Below, piece by piece: positions 51,701 through 59,713 of a stretch of DNA of 64,000 nt (position 1 is its first letter; each line of letters begins with the position of its first letter). The translations under genes were made by a program, and so were the position numbers. The DNA is taken from positions 100,594 through 164,593 of the forward strand of contig NC_018321.1 in the NCBI RefSeq assembly GCF_000234665.1. The letters run 5' to 3'. The notes below the pieces were generated by a model, which was given only the letters and a program-made list of their open reading frames with translations, ran no database searches and was not told where the DNA came from. The DNA comes from Leishmania mexicana MHOM/GT/2001/U1103 (Eukaryota; Euglenozoa; Kinetoplastea; Trypanosomatida; Trypanosomatidae).

Positions 51701-53921
51701 TCACACGCGTCACAGCGTCCACTGCGTCGGCGGCGTGCGTTTCCGCAAACAGCACGCGTTGCCCCAGTACGTCGTAGAAGAGCATCGCGCGCGTCATTGA
51801 AGGGCCAAGCTCGTGGTGTGTCGATCCGTTGAGGAACGGGGTCACCGTCGACCTCGGTGGCTGCGCATAGCTTGGCGGAGTGGTGCCGATGGTGAAGCAC
51901 CGCACCTGCGGCGATGCCTCAAACCAGGAAAAGAGGAGGAAGTCCAGCCCGCCTCGCGCACAGGAAATCTTTACAGGGACCATTGGATAGCACTCTGTAG
52001 CCGCAATGGCGACACGGTCAACGACCTGGTCGTACAAGGAGCAGACAGCAGCAACCAAGAGAAGAAGAGGGCCGCGAGGGTAACCCGTATCTGCGCACGA
52101 GAGCCATGCACGCCATGATGCCTCGGGACCACACTGAATCGCATTTCGGTGGTGCAGCGCAGGGTCACTCACGGCACACGCTACGAAGCAGTCGCGAGGG
52201 GTCTCCCAGCATACATGCACCCTTGTCAAAACGTCCACATCCCCGTACAAGCCCTGAGCAAGCTCCCGCCTACGACGCGCCGGATCATGCAACGCTGTCT
52301 GCTCGAACGTGATTTTTGGATAGCTTCTCAAGGGAAGGTGGAGAGCTACACGCATAGAGGCGATCATCGCGACCACGTCGGGGCAGTGCCACTGATTTTG
52401 TGCTGGCGAACCAGTGGTATCTTGCGCAGTATTCGATTCTACGCCACATGGCTCACCATGTGAGAAGAGCTCTCGCTGCAGCGCCGCAGAGTCACAAAAT
52501 ATGGAAAAGAATGGTGCCAGAGGCCACTCGAACGCCGACGCGGCTGGTAATTTGCAGCGCACTGAGGCAGTCGACACCCCTTCAAGGACAACGTTGGAGT
52601 CCAACATCAAGGCGCTGCACGTGGACGTAGCACTGCGGTACAGCGACGCTTTGACGGTCGCCAAAAGCAGCAGAGTAGCACCAGTCATGCATTGGCGTGG
52701 CCACAGCATCTCTTTGAGTGCTGGTTTGCTTCTGCAAGCGTCTTCATCGACAAAAGGGCGCCGGATCGTGACCGCTGAAATCGGAAAAGGCAAGCAGATT
52801 TCGTCGAACACCACCAGACCAGCAGCTTCTCCTGAAGGAGCTGAGCTTGGAGCCGCGAAGCTGCTCTCTTTAACACTCCCTCGTGGCACACAAGTGGGTC
52901 TGATATAGCTTTCCTTGGGTGTGCGCTCCAGAGACGTCGTAGCGACGCTAATTCTGTCAGAATCTGCAACGCACCGAAAGCGCAACACCACATCTTCAGT
53001 AACAGCAGCGCATGGCGAATTACTGGGCACGCTGCCCCAGCGCAAAGCCGAGTTTAGAGCGCAAACGTCCATTTCACTTGTGCAACAGCCCCCGCGTGCC
53101 AACTCATTCAGCAGCAGCGCACCTTCTCGGCCGGCTTCACGCCACTCATCCACTGCATGATCTTGCAAGACATCGAGAGACTTGAAAAGAACCAGCTTTA
53201 TTGCGTCACGTGCGCTCGGTGCCCAGTCGCCTGTTACTCCAACGTCATAACGGCGCGCGCGCTGCCGGCTCTGAAGAGCTTGCGCTTGGGGGTGAACAGC
53301 ACTGCCCATCCTCAGCGGCACATTACCGGCAGCAATCATCTCGCTCTGATTTCTTGAGATAGTTTCCGCATCATCGATGGACGCCATCTCCGCGGCCACT
53401 GTAGCACGAAACTTCGGTCGAGTTTCCGGTGCAAATGGCGCGCGCAAAGTAGCGGGACCAGCTCGCGCTGGCTGCGCACGCATCACTCGAATGAGTGCGT
53501 AGGCATTCAGGCTTGTCAAAAGAGCTGCAAACGAAACGAATAGATGGGAATCGAGCACCCGCACAATCCGTGCCCACTCCGTCGATGAGGGAGCAATCGC
53601 CAGCGCATCGATGATTGCGCCAAGCTCCGCCTCTTCCTTTGATGCGGCGCTCACCTCGGCCACCGTCAAACTGCATCGGTGGTGGAGCGGAATGCAAACG
53701 GACGTCTGGTACAGAGGGCTGTGTCCTTCACCTTTGCTGGTGAAAAGGTACTTCCGATTCGGTGGCGTTCGGCTGACAGAAAAGCCGGAGAAAGGAGCAG
53801 CAACACGCCGCGATGAGCTCTGTGCTTCGATATTGCTCAGCAGCCGAGCATACAAATGACGGTTCTCGGCAGCTATGCGCTTTAGCTCCCGGTTTGAGTT
53901 GATCTTCGACGCCAAGGGCAT
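48720..53921 (-). CDS. Large hypothetical protein with recurring dsRBD-like segments
   Basis: A 1733-residue protein of unknown function. No family is recognised overall. Four regions have the strand-strand-strand-helix pattern and helix signature of double-stranded-RNA-binding domains: near 57-110 (YQTSVCIPLHHRCSLTVAEV, then SAASKEEAELGAIIDALAI), near 1160-1220 (GHGVGRTKREAWRSAAWQAV), near 1295-1345 (TAASSGEAYTAAVAVVLRAV) and at the C-terminus, about 1650-1725 (AVGATSDEAAWQLYRHFCDA). The order G.G.S/T..EA...A...AL fits dsRBD helix 2; this is a pattern match, not a search result. The start is the ATG at 53921 (MPLASKINSN): the open frame continues 56 codons upstream but begins at GTG. The 5' portion of the gene (about 51.5-53.9 kb) is less G+C-rich than the 3' portion. 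Possible roles include RNA processing or RNA editing; none is established. Confidence 0.82.
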   Translation of the reverse strand: MPLASKINSNRELKRIAAENRHLYARLLSNIEAQSSSRRVAAPFSGFSVSRTPPNRKYLFTSKGEGHSPLYQTSVCIPLHHRCSLTVAEVSAASKEEAELGAIIDALAIAPSSTEWARIVRVLDSHLFVSFAALLTSLNAYALIRVMRAQPARAGPATLRAPFAPETRPKFRATVAAEMASIDDAETISRNQSEMIAAGNVPLRMGSAVHPQAQALQSRQRARRYDVGVTGDWAPSARDAIKLVLFKSLDVLQDHAVDEWREAGREGALLLNELARGGCCTSEMDVCALNSALRWGSVPSNSPCAAVTEDVVLRFRCVADSDRISVATTSLERTPKESYIRPTCVPRGSVKESSFAAPSSAPSGEAAGLVVFDEICLPFPISAVTIRRPFVDEDACRSKPALKEMLWPRQCMTGATLLLLATVKASLYRSATSTCSALMLDSNVVLEGVSTASVRCKLPAASAFEWPLAPFFSIFCDSAALQRELFSHGEPCGVESNTAQDTTGSPAQNQWHCPDVVAMIASMRVALHLPLRSYPKITFEQTALHDPARRRRELAQGLYGDVDVLTRVHVCWETPRDCFVACAVSDPALHHRNAIQCGPEASWRAWLSCADTGYPRGPLLLLVAAVCSLYDQVVDRVAIAATECYPMVPVKISCARGGLDFLLFSWFEASPQVRCFTIGTTPPSYAQPPRSTVTPFLNGSTHHELGPSMTRAMLFYDVLGQRVLFAETHAADAVDAVTRVNFLSVERNFPSHDLYAPPSTVVQRPFRSVSRQRRWQRSRQLLEGSLQRSIAAADGTGADHLARSSKYAGHQAHDRAVVGAAVRACIGACASEAGALWTVLQVVAKVAATRAGAAAENGDINGQGGVRARQLLSAHLLEDSGPTAEPFAGEVGSEADRGWWAGGHDVTWSCRPLGKEAAPPRAGVMEVQLCMGTSLGAAATADGKQAAVASVEVIILRCRVDAVRSAREVTEAEWLCEKGVTESLSLCCTGTVTLTTAQAVSGIFPALVLLCRRALDYIYSEARYAPLVSILPPASDVLAWCAAAAPMFAGTGGGYLPYEARFYAAPKLLGELLQGAAGKYRCSYHILPPRDPVTRAASGADWVEGCAEVVERERGEATPPSTIFYTSKPIRVDAAANEDATRRRHDSCLTKPPAVACTLYLESLLGNGESPSVPAVSPTCPAPVTIPFVLGHGVGRTKREAWRSAAWQAVRLQFPAVLTQLEAYRDVSELLQRPAKLNQLVRSSGLDQDSVWRGVAPVVYKLNFDCSVLFPSSVRTAATEVAASALVPAVRQSQCRVTAVRTDGSKVCVVPACIATAASSGEAYTAAVAVVLRAVRSAAQEAATHMTRATMGTTASQMVWAAMSPSSPGSVGGAARSPHFGPYAAWRDTTHYGKSIWHAYAGALSAYLDSDVVIHPVAAEDVRVDELGSLSPGVGSERRLRRRVMLSKVQVRMRDGCIGAATVAGNGPLGFVNQQSRASRGITSFGAFSVAAGCGAVDASVGDGEDGILFECTAAALFARRWSPLDTGTNGSRVGAAAAAAPPPSEHPSRLLQEITRWLSDITQQCGLPLAVREELRGLLYARACDLARIQNSYRSTPAERVEALLMRWVGRRAQVRIRRMNSSAVASPSLANQMVWVGEALVEIQAERRRPGSPSSSHGGLPLDGNALPLLEQDGELESCAGTRERLDRPWVAARAVGATSDEAAWQLYRHFCDALRDVVATEPSPPSVEKR

Positions 53922-54738
53922 CGATCCATTGTCGAAAGAGGAATGCGACGGAGATCTCCAGAAAAAAATGAAAGCAAAGCACTGATAGCCACCACCAGTG
54001 CAAAAACAGAGATGGAGGTGTTCGCCTCTTGATTTGATGGCCCCAGCAGATGGTTGAGAAGAAGTGCGCCGAAGTGGCGAAACGAGCACGCCGAAGGGCG
54101 GGAAATACGTGAAGAGTCACCTGTGCAGGAGATTGAATTCAGTTCACTAACGATAGGAATGCACAGCCACATCCTCGCAGCAGAAAAAGCATTCCGTCAG
54201 AAGAGTTTGAGTGAGAAAAGGAGTTGCTGAGCACAAGGCCCTGCAAGCCTTATCACTTTGGTTTCGCGCTTTCCGCGGCCGGCAGCGACGCACCGAGGTG
54301 AAGGTGGCAAGAGAAAGCTGAGAAGGCAACATGTGTTCGAGGCATCGCATTCTCCATGGGCATCATCCACGAGTAAATCAGTATCGTTCTTTTCTCTTGA
54401 AGAAGCAGCCCAGCTGATGAATGGATCTTTGGGCGAAAGATCCAGCAAAAGGGTGATATATCACTCTTTTGGCAACCGGTGCCAACTCCTCTGCGCGGAA
54501 ACCAGCCGCTTACGTGGTGGTCGACAGAGCCGCTTTCCATTCCTCATCACAGAGAACTTGGAGCTTGTTTCTTTTCGTTTCAGTCTCACAAAGTACAGCA
54601 AGCAAATATGAAGAAATAAGCATCGTTCACGCATTCGCTTGTTGGGAAAAAGGAGGTCTTCTGGGTTGATTCGCGCGAAGAAGAAACGGCGAAAAAAAAA
54701 AGAAAAGAAGCACGTTGTAGAGTAGAAGAAAGCAAGTA
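53922..54738. other. A+T-richer intergenic region upstream of the 1733-residue gene
   Basis: This stretch has noticeably lower G+C than most of the window; by hand count 54541-54600 has 25 of 60 G+C. It carries an A11 run at 54693-54703. Short open frames on both strands have no support. It should hold the leader of the 1733-residue gene and the 3' UTR of the small secreted protein gene. Confidence 0.5.
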
Positions 54739-55173
54739 TCACAAAGCAGGTTGAAGGTAAGACAAGGCGCGGCACTTCTTGCAATCGATCTTCGCAATGC
54801 CAAAATTGAGAGTGATCACGTCCACGGTAGGGTTATATGTGGTCTCGAGATGCAAACCGCTTTTCTGGATGACTGAGCCGATGCAGTCAAAAGGGTCTTT
54901 GGCAGAAACGGCCACCAACTTGTGCGTCTTGAGATCGTACGTAAACACCTCATCCTTGCAGTTAAGGTCCATGCCCAGTCCCCTCAAGGACAAATCGAAC
55001 AAATGTAAATCGTACCTCACCGACAAATTGCCCACCAGAAGGCCACTCGCATAACTGCCGCAGTAGAGGCCGTTCGGAACCTTCTCCCTGACTGTCATCG
55101 TAATCGCCAGTGCTGCGGCAAAAGCAGCAACCAGCGCCACGGCGCAGAGGATGCACTTTATGGTACGAGGCAT
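54739..55173 (-). CDS. Small secreted or membrane-anchored hypothetical protein
   Basis: A 144-residue protein with an N-terminal hydrophobic segment (residues 7-26, CILCAVALVAAFAAALAITM) after a basic start, giving a signal peptide or signal anchor. The remainder is polar with alternating beta-like stretches and Cys residues at 38, 72, 96, 130 and 133, and an N-glycosylation sequon NLS at about 49-51. I do not recognise the family; the pattern YCGSYASGLL and late C..C suggest a small, disulfide-containing, cell-surface protein. Coding support is a clean ATG at 55173, a long single frame and a different composition from its surroundings. Its base composition differs from most other genes here. 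No partner or pathway can be named. Confidence 0.7.
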   Translation of the reverse strand: MPRTIKCILCAVALVAAFAAALAITMTVREKVPNGLYCGSYASGLLVGNLSVRYDLHLFDLSLRGLGMDLNCKDEVFTYDLKTHKLVAVSAKDPFDCIGSVIQKSGLHLETTYNPTVDVITLNFGIAKIDCKKCRALSYLQPAL

Positions 55174-55383
55174 GTTTTTTTTTTCTCGCGTTCAGCTCCG
55201 CAAACTGATATGTCACTCTGTGTATAGCGCAAGAGAGCCCCTTGAAAGGGAAATTGGGCTGTGTTTGAATCTGTGTAGGGCTTGGAGGATCTCGTAGGGG
55301 AAGGTCTATAAAACGGAGAAGCAGAAGATGCAAGCAAAGGACTAGGACGAGAAAGATGCAGAAAAGGGTGGGAATAGCCACTG

Positions 55384-55554
55384 TTAACGGTGGCGTTTAG
55401 AGGACTTGAAACATACTACGGCTAGTCTGTCCTGCAGAGAGCGACACGCTTGGCTTCTCTGTTCACAGAGTTGTGCCTCAGCGCAAGTGACAAGCCAGTG
55501 GAAAAAGGGCAGACAAACCGCTATCATTACGCAGCTTGCGGTACAGACGCGCAT
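55384..55554 (-). CDS. Possible short secreted peptide
   Basis: A 56-codon frame from the ATG at 55554 encoding a hydrophobic leader (MRVCTASCVMIAVCLPFFHW, then LVTCAEA) followed by a short Cys- and Arg-containing tail (QLCEQRSQACRSLQDRLAVV and so on). The leader has the form of a cleavable signal peptide with an AEA cleavage site. The frame is open further upstream to a GTG. There is no homology evidence, and it could be a chance ORF or the remnant of a larger gene. It lies between two other small frames in the compositionally odd interval. Confidence 0.25.
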   Translation of the reverse strand: MRVCTASCVMIAVCLPFFHWLVTCAEAQLCEQRSQACRSLQDRLAVVCFKSSKRHR

Positions 55555-55882
55555 GGAGAACCAAACTGCCACGATGGATTTTCTTTCTTTCCTGCGCACG
55601 TGAGGACACCTGAGACGTTGCAGATTTAGGGGAATAGAAGTGGTAGAAGCAGGCAAAAGATGGAAATTTGGGATGAAGAGTTCAAGGCAGTCTAAGCAAG
55701 GCCAAGAACAATGATCTACTATTCTCACTTTTTTTGAAGACAGCGCCACTGCTTGCCGTTTGCACCAGTCCTAGCCGCGGGGAACTGCAAGACAACATGC
55801 AAGTCAGTCAACAGCATGGCTTCCCAAAGAAACATAGTTCAGCAGCAACAGGAAGCAAGGCGCGAAAGTGCAGAGGAGCGGT

Positions 55883-56269
55883 TCAATCTGGTCGTTGTGA
55901 AATGCGCCGCAGGAGTAGACAACAGGCTCCAGCGACAGCGCGAAGGTTGACAAAAAGCGAAAGGGAAAGCAGGAGACTGGGTTCAGGCGGCGGGTGCGAC
56001 TGCTCTAGTTTCGCCGCAAGTATGCGCTCATCAATAATCATATCCTCGGCTGCCCACAGCATTTTCTTGGTTGCGATCAGCTCGCCCTCCAGCCTTTTTA
56101 TCTCTGTGTCAGCTGTAACGCTGTCGTTTGCACTACTCTGTTGCTCTGCATTGCAGGCTCTTTCCTCGCGCGGTATTCGCGCACATCTGCAGAGCTCCGT
56201 GTGCCTGGCAGATACCACCTCGTGGGCCAGGTTTAGGCCTTCGGGAATGCTGTTTTCCTCTGACTCCAT
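55883..56269 (-). CDS. Possible small coiled-coil protein or gene remnant
   Basis: A 128-codon frame from a real ATG at 56269. The N-terminal 90 residues look protein-like: charged, with a helix predicted from VTADTEIKRLEGELIATKKM through to ERILAAKLEQS that has coiled-coil spacing. The last 35 residues become Leu/Ser-rich (from SLLLSLSLF), read from pyrimidine-rich DNA, and may be a frameshifted or untranslated end. No family is recognised. It may be a degenerate copy of a gene; the neighbouring frames do not restore a longer product by eye. Confidence 0.3.
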   Translation of the reverse strand: MESEENSIPEGLNLAHEVVSARHTELCRCARIPREERACNAEQQSSANDSVTADTEIKRLEGELIATKKMLWAAEDMIIDERILAAKLEQSHPPPEPSLLLSLSLFVNLRAVAGACCLLLRRISQRPD

Positions 56270-56710
56270 TGTGCTGGGTAAACTTGGCTAGAGGAAAAAA
56301 GGCGCTGCTGCGGGAGGTGTGTCGATGTGCAAAAGGGCAGCTGAGTACTTCGACAGGGAGGAAACTACAAAGTAGAAACCAAAGGAGACAGGTACAGAGA
56401 GAAAAGGTGTGCAGAAGTGAGTGCAGTGGGCTACCAGAGCTGAGAAAGGTAGCCAGAGCCAAACTTCTTGCGCCCCTGAGGGGGAAAGTGCAGCGACAGA
56501 GGTCAAAGACTTTGCTATTGACTTGGCGCGTCATGGGAAGAGATCGTTCAGGCAGTGAGTTGATCGAGAGGGGACAAGCGAGCACGACCTCTTGACAGAT
56601 TACGACTATTCTGCACTGAAGGTTGAAAGGAGATGCCGGCGAAACCTGCGCACGTTTCAGTTACAGTCGCCCATTCTGCCAAAAGCCGAGCGCTTCGGAC
56701 AAACACAAAA

Positions 56711-57090
56711 CCCGCGGCAAACGGGCCGCGCCTGCGGCGCGCGTGAAGGGCGCCCCGGGGCGCGCCCCTTTGGCGGCCGCGGGTGTGGGGGGGCGGGCGC
56801 CGGCCCCCCGGACCCCGTGGGTTTCCGCCCAACCCCTCCGCACCCCGCCAGCCCACCCCTAGGCGGCGGAGCAAGCCCCCGCGCCAGCCTGAACGGGCGC
56901 CGAGACGCGAACCCCGGCCTTGAGGGGCCAAGCGAGGAAAGGACAGGGGGAGGGAAGAGCGACGGCGGTTCCGGGAGCAGGGAGAGGGGGAGCAGCCCAA
57001 AGGGAGGCGCCGCAAAGAAAAGGCGGCGCCCCCGCAAAGCAACACGGGACGGGCAGGCGGCGGGGGGCCGCCACCCCCTTATAGCATGTA
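56711..57090. repeat. G+C-extreme block with several hairpins
   Basis: A sharply bounded block; by hand count 56761-56820 is 53 of 60 G+C. It contains at least three inverted repeats: CCCGCGGC at 56711-56718 with GCCGCGGG at 56776-56783, enclosing further self-complementary sequence around CCCCGGGG; GGCGCCGC at 57006-57013 with GCGGCGCC at 57023-57030 (9-nt loop); and GGCGGC at 57056-57061 with GCCGCC at 57067-57072. It does not match the SIDER-like pair. It could be part of a transposon or retroposon, a structured 3' UTR element, or foreign DNA. Confidence 0.6.
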
Positions 57091-57220
57091 GTGTTCGTTT
57101 CTGCCGACCGGTTTTGTTAGGACCCCCCCCGCCACGGCCATAGGCGCCACGCAATGCCACAGCTTTGCGAACAGGCAAACAGCACACCAATGGCGGGGAG
57201 GGTGACGCGCGCGATTAACT

Positions 57221-58966
57221 TTAGCCTTCTACATCCATGCTGCCGTCCAACTCCGCCGCATTTGTGTAGCTGTTGCTCTTGTGCTTCGGGGTGAAGCGGA
57301 ACTGCTTCTCGACAGGCCCAAGCAGCAGCTCACTTATGCGGATCCAGTCCTTCACGCTATCGCTGGACATGAGCGTCTCCAGCTCATCGCGGCCTTCGTA
57401 GAACGGCGGACGCTCGTTGATGCGCTGGGGCAGCCGCTCCAGCAGCCCAACTGGAACATAGCGATGAAGAAACGACAGCCATTCACACAGGAAGCGCCGC
57501 GTTGTCATGACACCGCGCTCGTCCGCCCCCCAGTGGGCCATTCCGCATGCGCAGAACTCCTTCAGCATGCCCAGCCGCTCCGAGCTGCTGATGTCCTTCA
57601 CCTGGCCGCTCTTGATCTCTTCAAATAGCCACGGCTTGATGAGGGCGCCGCGGCCGATCATGTGTGAGGTAATGTGCGGCTGCCGCTCCCGGTGCTCGAG
57701 GACGTCCTCCAGGGACATGATGTCGCCGTTGCCAATCACCGGCAGCGAGGTGAGCTGCGCGCACTGGTCCACGTAGTCCCAGTTGGCGAGCTTGGTGTAG
57801 CGCTGCTTGCGAGAGCGGCCGTGCACCGTCACCGCTGCGGCGCCCCACGTCGAGTACCGATGGATTTGCTGATGCAGCGTCGGCGTGTCCTCGTCGAGGC
57901 CAATGCGGCACTTAATCGCCACAGGGCGGCTCTGGTGAATCGCCAGGCTCTCCACGACATCCCGCAGCCGCCCTGTGCGCTTCCAAAGCCCGCAACCGCA
58001 GCCGGACTTCACAATCTTCTCCACCGGGCAGCCGCAGTTGATGTCGAGGAAGTCGTATGAGAAGCCGGACGCCTCCAGCGCGTGCGCAAAGGTCGCCGCC
58101 TCCTCCGGGCGAGAGACGGCCAGCTGGATGCCGAAGATGTCCTCGCTCTCGTGCCGGCGCAGCAGCGACCACTCGCTCTTCTGCAACCGATTCAGGTTGA
58201 AGACCACAGCCATCTCGCTCAGCGTGACGTCCGCACCGAATGACTTGCAGACGCGACGGAAGGGCAGATTGCCGACCGTGGTCAGTGGCGCCAGTACCAG
58301 CTTCTCGGCGAATAGACCGCGCGAGCTTGACTGGCGCGCAATCACCTCGCGAAGGCTCTCCTCCGTCCGTGTGGGGCGAGCCGTCGGCTCATCGCTGCTC
58401 GATTTCGTGGTCGCGTCAGGTGTTGGTGTTTCTGTTATGGGTCCCTCCTCGGCCGAGGAACTGCGCTCACGCTTCTGCCCAATTACCGGGAGGAGGTCAC
58501 TCGCCTCGGCGGCTGTCGCTGATGCTGTCTTCTCGGATGTCTCCGTCGTGATAGCATCAGCGGAGGCAGCCCCGTCCTTGCTGACGGGGCTCTGTTGCTG
58601 CTCTCGCTCCCGCTGCTGCTGCTGCTGCTGCTTGGGCTGCTGCTTGGGCTGCCGCTGCTTCGCTTCACGAACAGCCTTCTTGATCTGCTGCAGCGTCGGC
58701 CCAAGAAAGAAATTTTTCTCTCCCTCCCACGAGGGACGCTGTGTGCCCTGCACAAACCCTGAGTGCTCACGCGCGGCGCCCTTGTTCATGCCGCGCGTAC
58801 GGCCCTCCGCATCGAGGCTGACACGCGCCGGGGCTGGACGCAAGTACTCCGCCTTCACTGGACAGACGCCCTTCTCTGTCGTGATCGGCGGGCGAGCGGT
58901 AGGTTCCGCGGCGGGCATCGCCACCGGCATTGCAGGGGCCGCCTCTGGCTGCCTCGGCTCACTCAT
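57221..58966 (-). CDS. DUS3: tRNA-dihydrouridine synthase, DUS3 type
   Basis: A 581-residue flavoenzyme expected to reduce uridine to dihydrouridine in tRNA (position 47 for the DUS3 class) using FMN and NADPH. The FMN-binding core starts at about 221 with EKLVLAPLTTVGNLPFRRVC. DINCGCPVEKIVKSG at 308-322 contains the catalytic Cys313, with a further Cys/Gly run GCGCG. Later motifs are VAIKCRIG, VHGRSRKQRYTKLANWDYV and IGNGDI. The N-terminus has two DUS3 signatures, KGVCPVKAEYLRP at 32-44 and RTRGMNKG at 57-63, but the pair of CCCH zinc fingers that normally follows in eukaryotic DUS3 is absent; in its place are a Gln-rich stretch (108-125) and acidic low complexity. The start ATG at 58966 (MSEPRQPEA) fits; upstream codons are leader-like. 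The 3' UTR carries the G+C-extreme block. Confidence 0.94.
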   Translation of the reverse strand: MSEPRQPEAAPAMPVAMPAAEPTARPPITTEKGVCPVKAEYLRPAPARVSLDAEGRTRGMNKGAAREHSGFVQGTQRPSWEGEKNFFLGPTLQQIKKAVREAKQRQPKQQPKQQQQQQREREQQQSPVSKDGAASADAITTETSEKTASATAAEASDLLPVIGQKRERSSSAEEGPITETPTPDATTKSSSDEPTARPTRTEESLREVIARQSSSRGLFAEKLVLAPLTTVGNLPFRRVCKSFGADVTLSEMAVVFNLNRLQKSEWSLLRRHESEDIFGIQLAVSRPEEAATFAHALEASGFSYDFLDINCGCPVEKIVKSGCGCGLWKRTGRLRDVVESLAIHQSRPVAIKCRIGLDEDTPTLHQQIHRYSTWGAAAVTVHGRSRKQRYTKLANWDYVDQCAQLTSLPVIGNGDIMSLEDVLEHRERQPHITSHMIGRGALIKPWLFEEIKSGQVKDISSSERLGMLKEFCACGMAHWGADERGVMTTRRFLCEWLSFLHRYVPVGLLERLPQRINERPPFYEGRDELETLMSSDSVKDWIRISELLLGPVEKQFRFTPKHKSNSYTNAAELDGSMDVEG

Positions 58967-59713
58967 GGCTCGCTTCACGCGTGAAGGTGCGGTGGCCGCA
59001 GTAGCTCGGTGCCGTTTCGAATGCCTGCGGAACGCTTCCCCGCTGCTCTTTGCTGTTACACACACTGGTGGGTAGCGAGCGTGCGCTGCACAGCTCCGTC
59101 GACGCGCGCGTGCGTGCAAAGCGAGCCGTGACGGATACAACGGAAACCGAACGCAAAACACTGAGACAAGACGGACGAACAGGCGAGAAAGATGGAAAGG
59201 CATCTCAGGTAGACAACAACCTCTTCGGAAGAAGTCGGGGCATGCGCACGAGGTTGACATTGAACTAAAAGCTCGACCGATCACTCCCTCAAGTCGCTGT
59301 GTACAAGAGGGCACGAGGCGCGTACGAAGAGCCAGCTCGAGGGGGGCACCGGCGAGAGGGAGCGTGTGTGTGTTTGTGGGGGGGGGGCGTCTGCACAAAT
59401 ACGTAGCGGCACCTGCCCTCAACGTGCTTTTCCTTCGTCTCTCTCCCTCTCTCTATATATGCGGGCTGCCCACTGTGCTGTGTGGCAGCAGTTGCTTCCG
59501 CTTTGCCTTCGTGCGAGCGTCGCCCCTTCTCCGGCGCTCACACGTGTATGTGTGTGGGAGGGGAGGGGAGGGGGACAACTGCAGGAGCACGCGCTGGGGC
59601 ACATGCGCTAGCTAAAAAATAAGGCGAGCAGCGGGGCTGAGCCAACGCCAGAGCCTCTGTGGTGGCTAAGAGACGGCGCCACCTCCTTCGCACTCGAGAA
59701 TACGCCACCGCAG
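58967..59713. other. Intergenic region between cytidine deaminase and DUS3 genes
   Basis: 0.75 kb holding the cytidine deaminase 3' UTR and the DUS3 leader. Short T/G runs occur near 59364-59390, and pyrimidine patches near 59430-59457 on the plus strand. No gene seen. Confidence 0.55.

Larger units (their letters stand above)
55174..57220. other. Compositionally unusual interval between DUS3 and the small secreted protein gene
   Basis: About 2 kb. It starts A+T-richer (55.2-56.65 kb), with two doubtful short genes listed separately, then switches abruptly to a G+C-extreme block (56.71-57.09 kb). A short A/T-balanced tail with no feature leads into the DUS3 stop codon. Most of it should be the DUS3 3' UTR if no gene intervenes. 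Confidence 0.5.
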
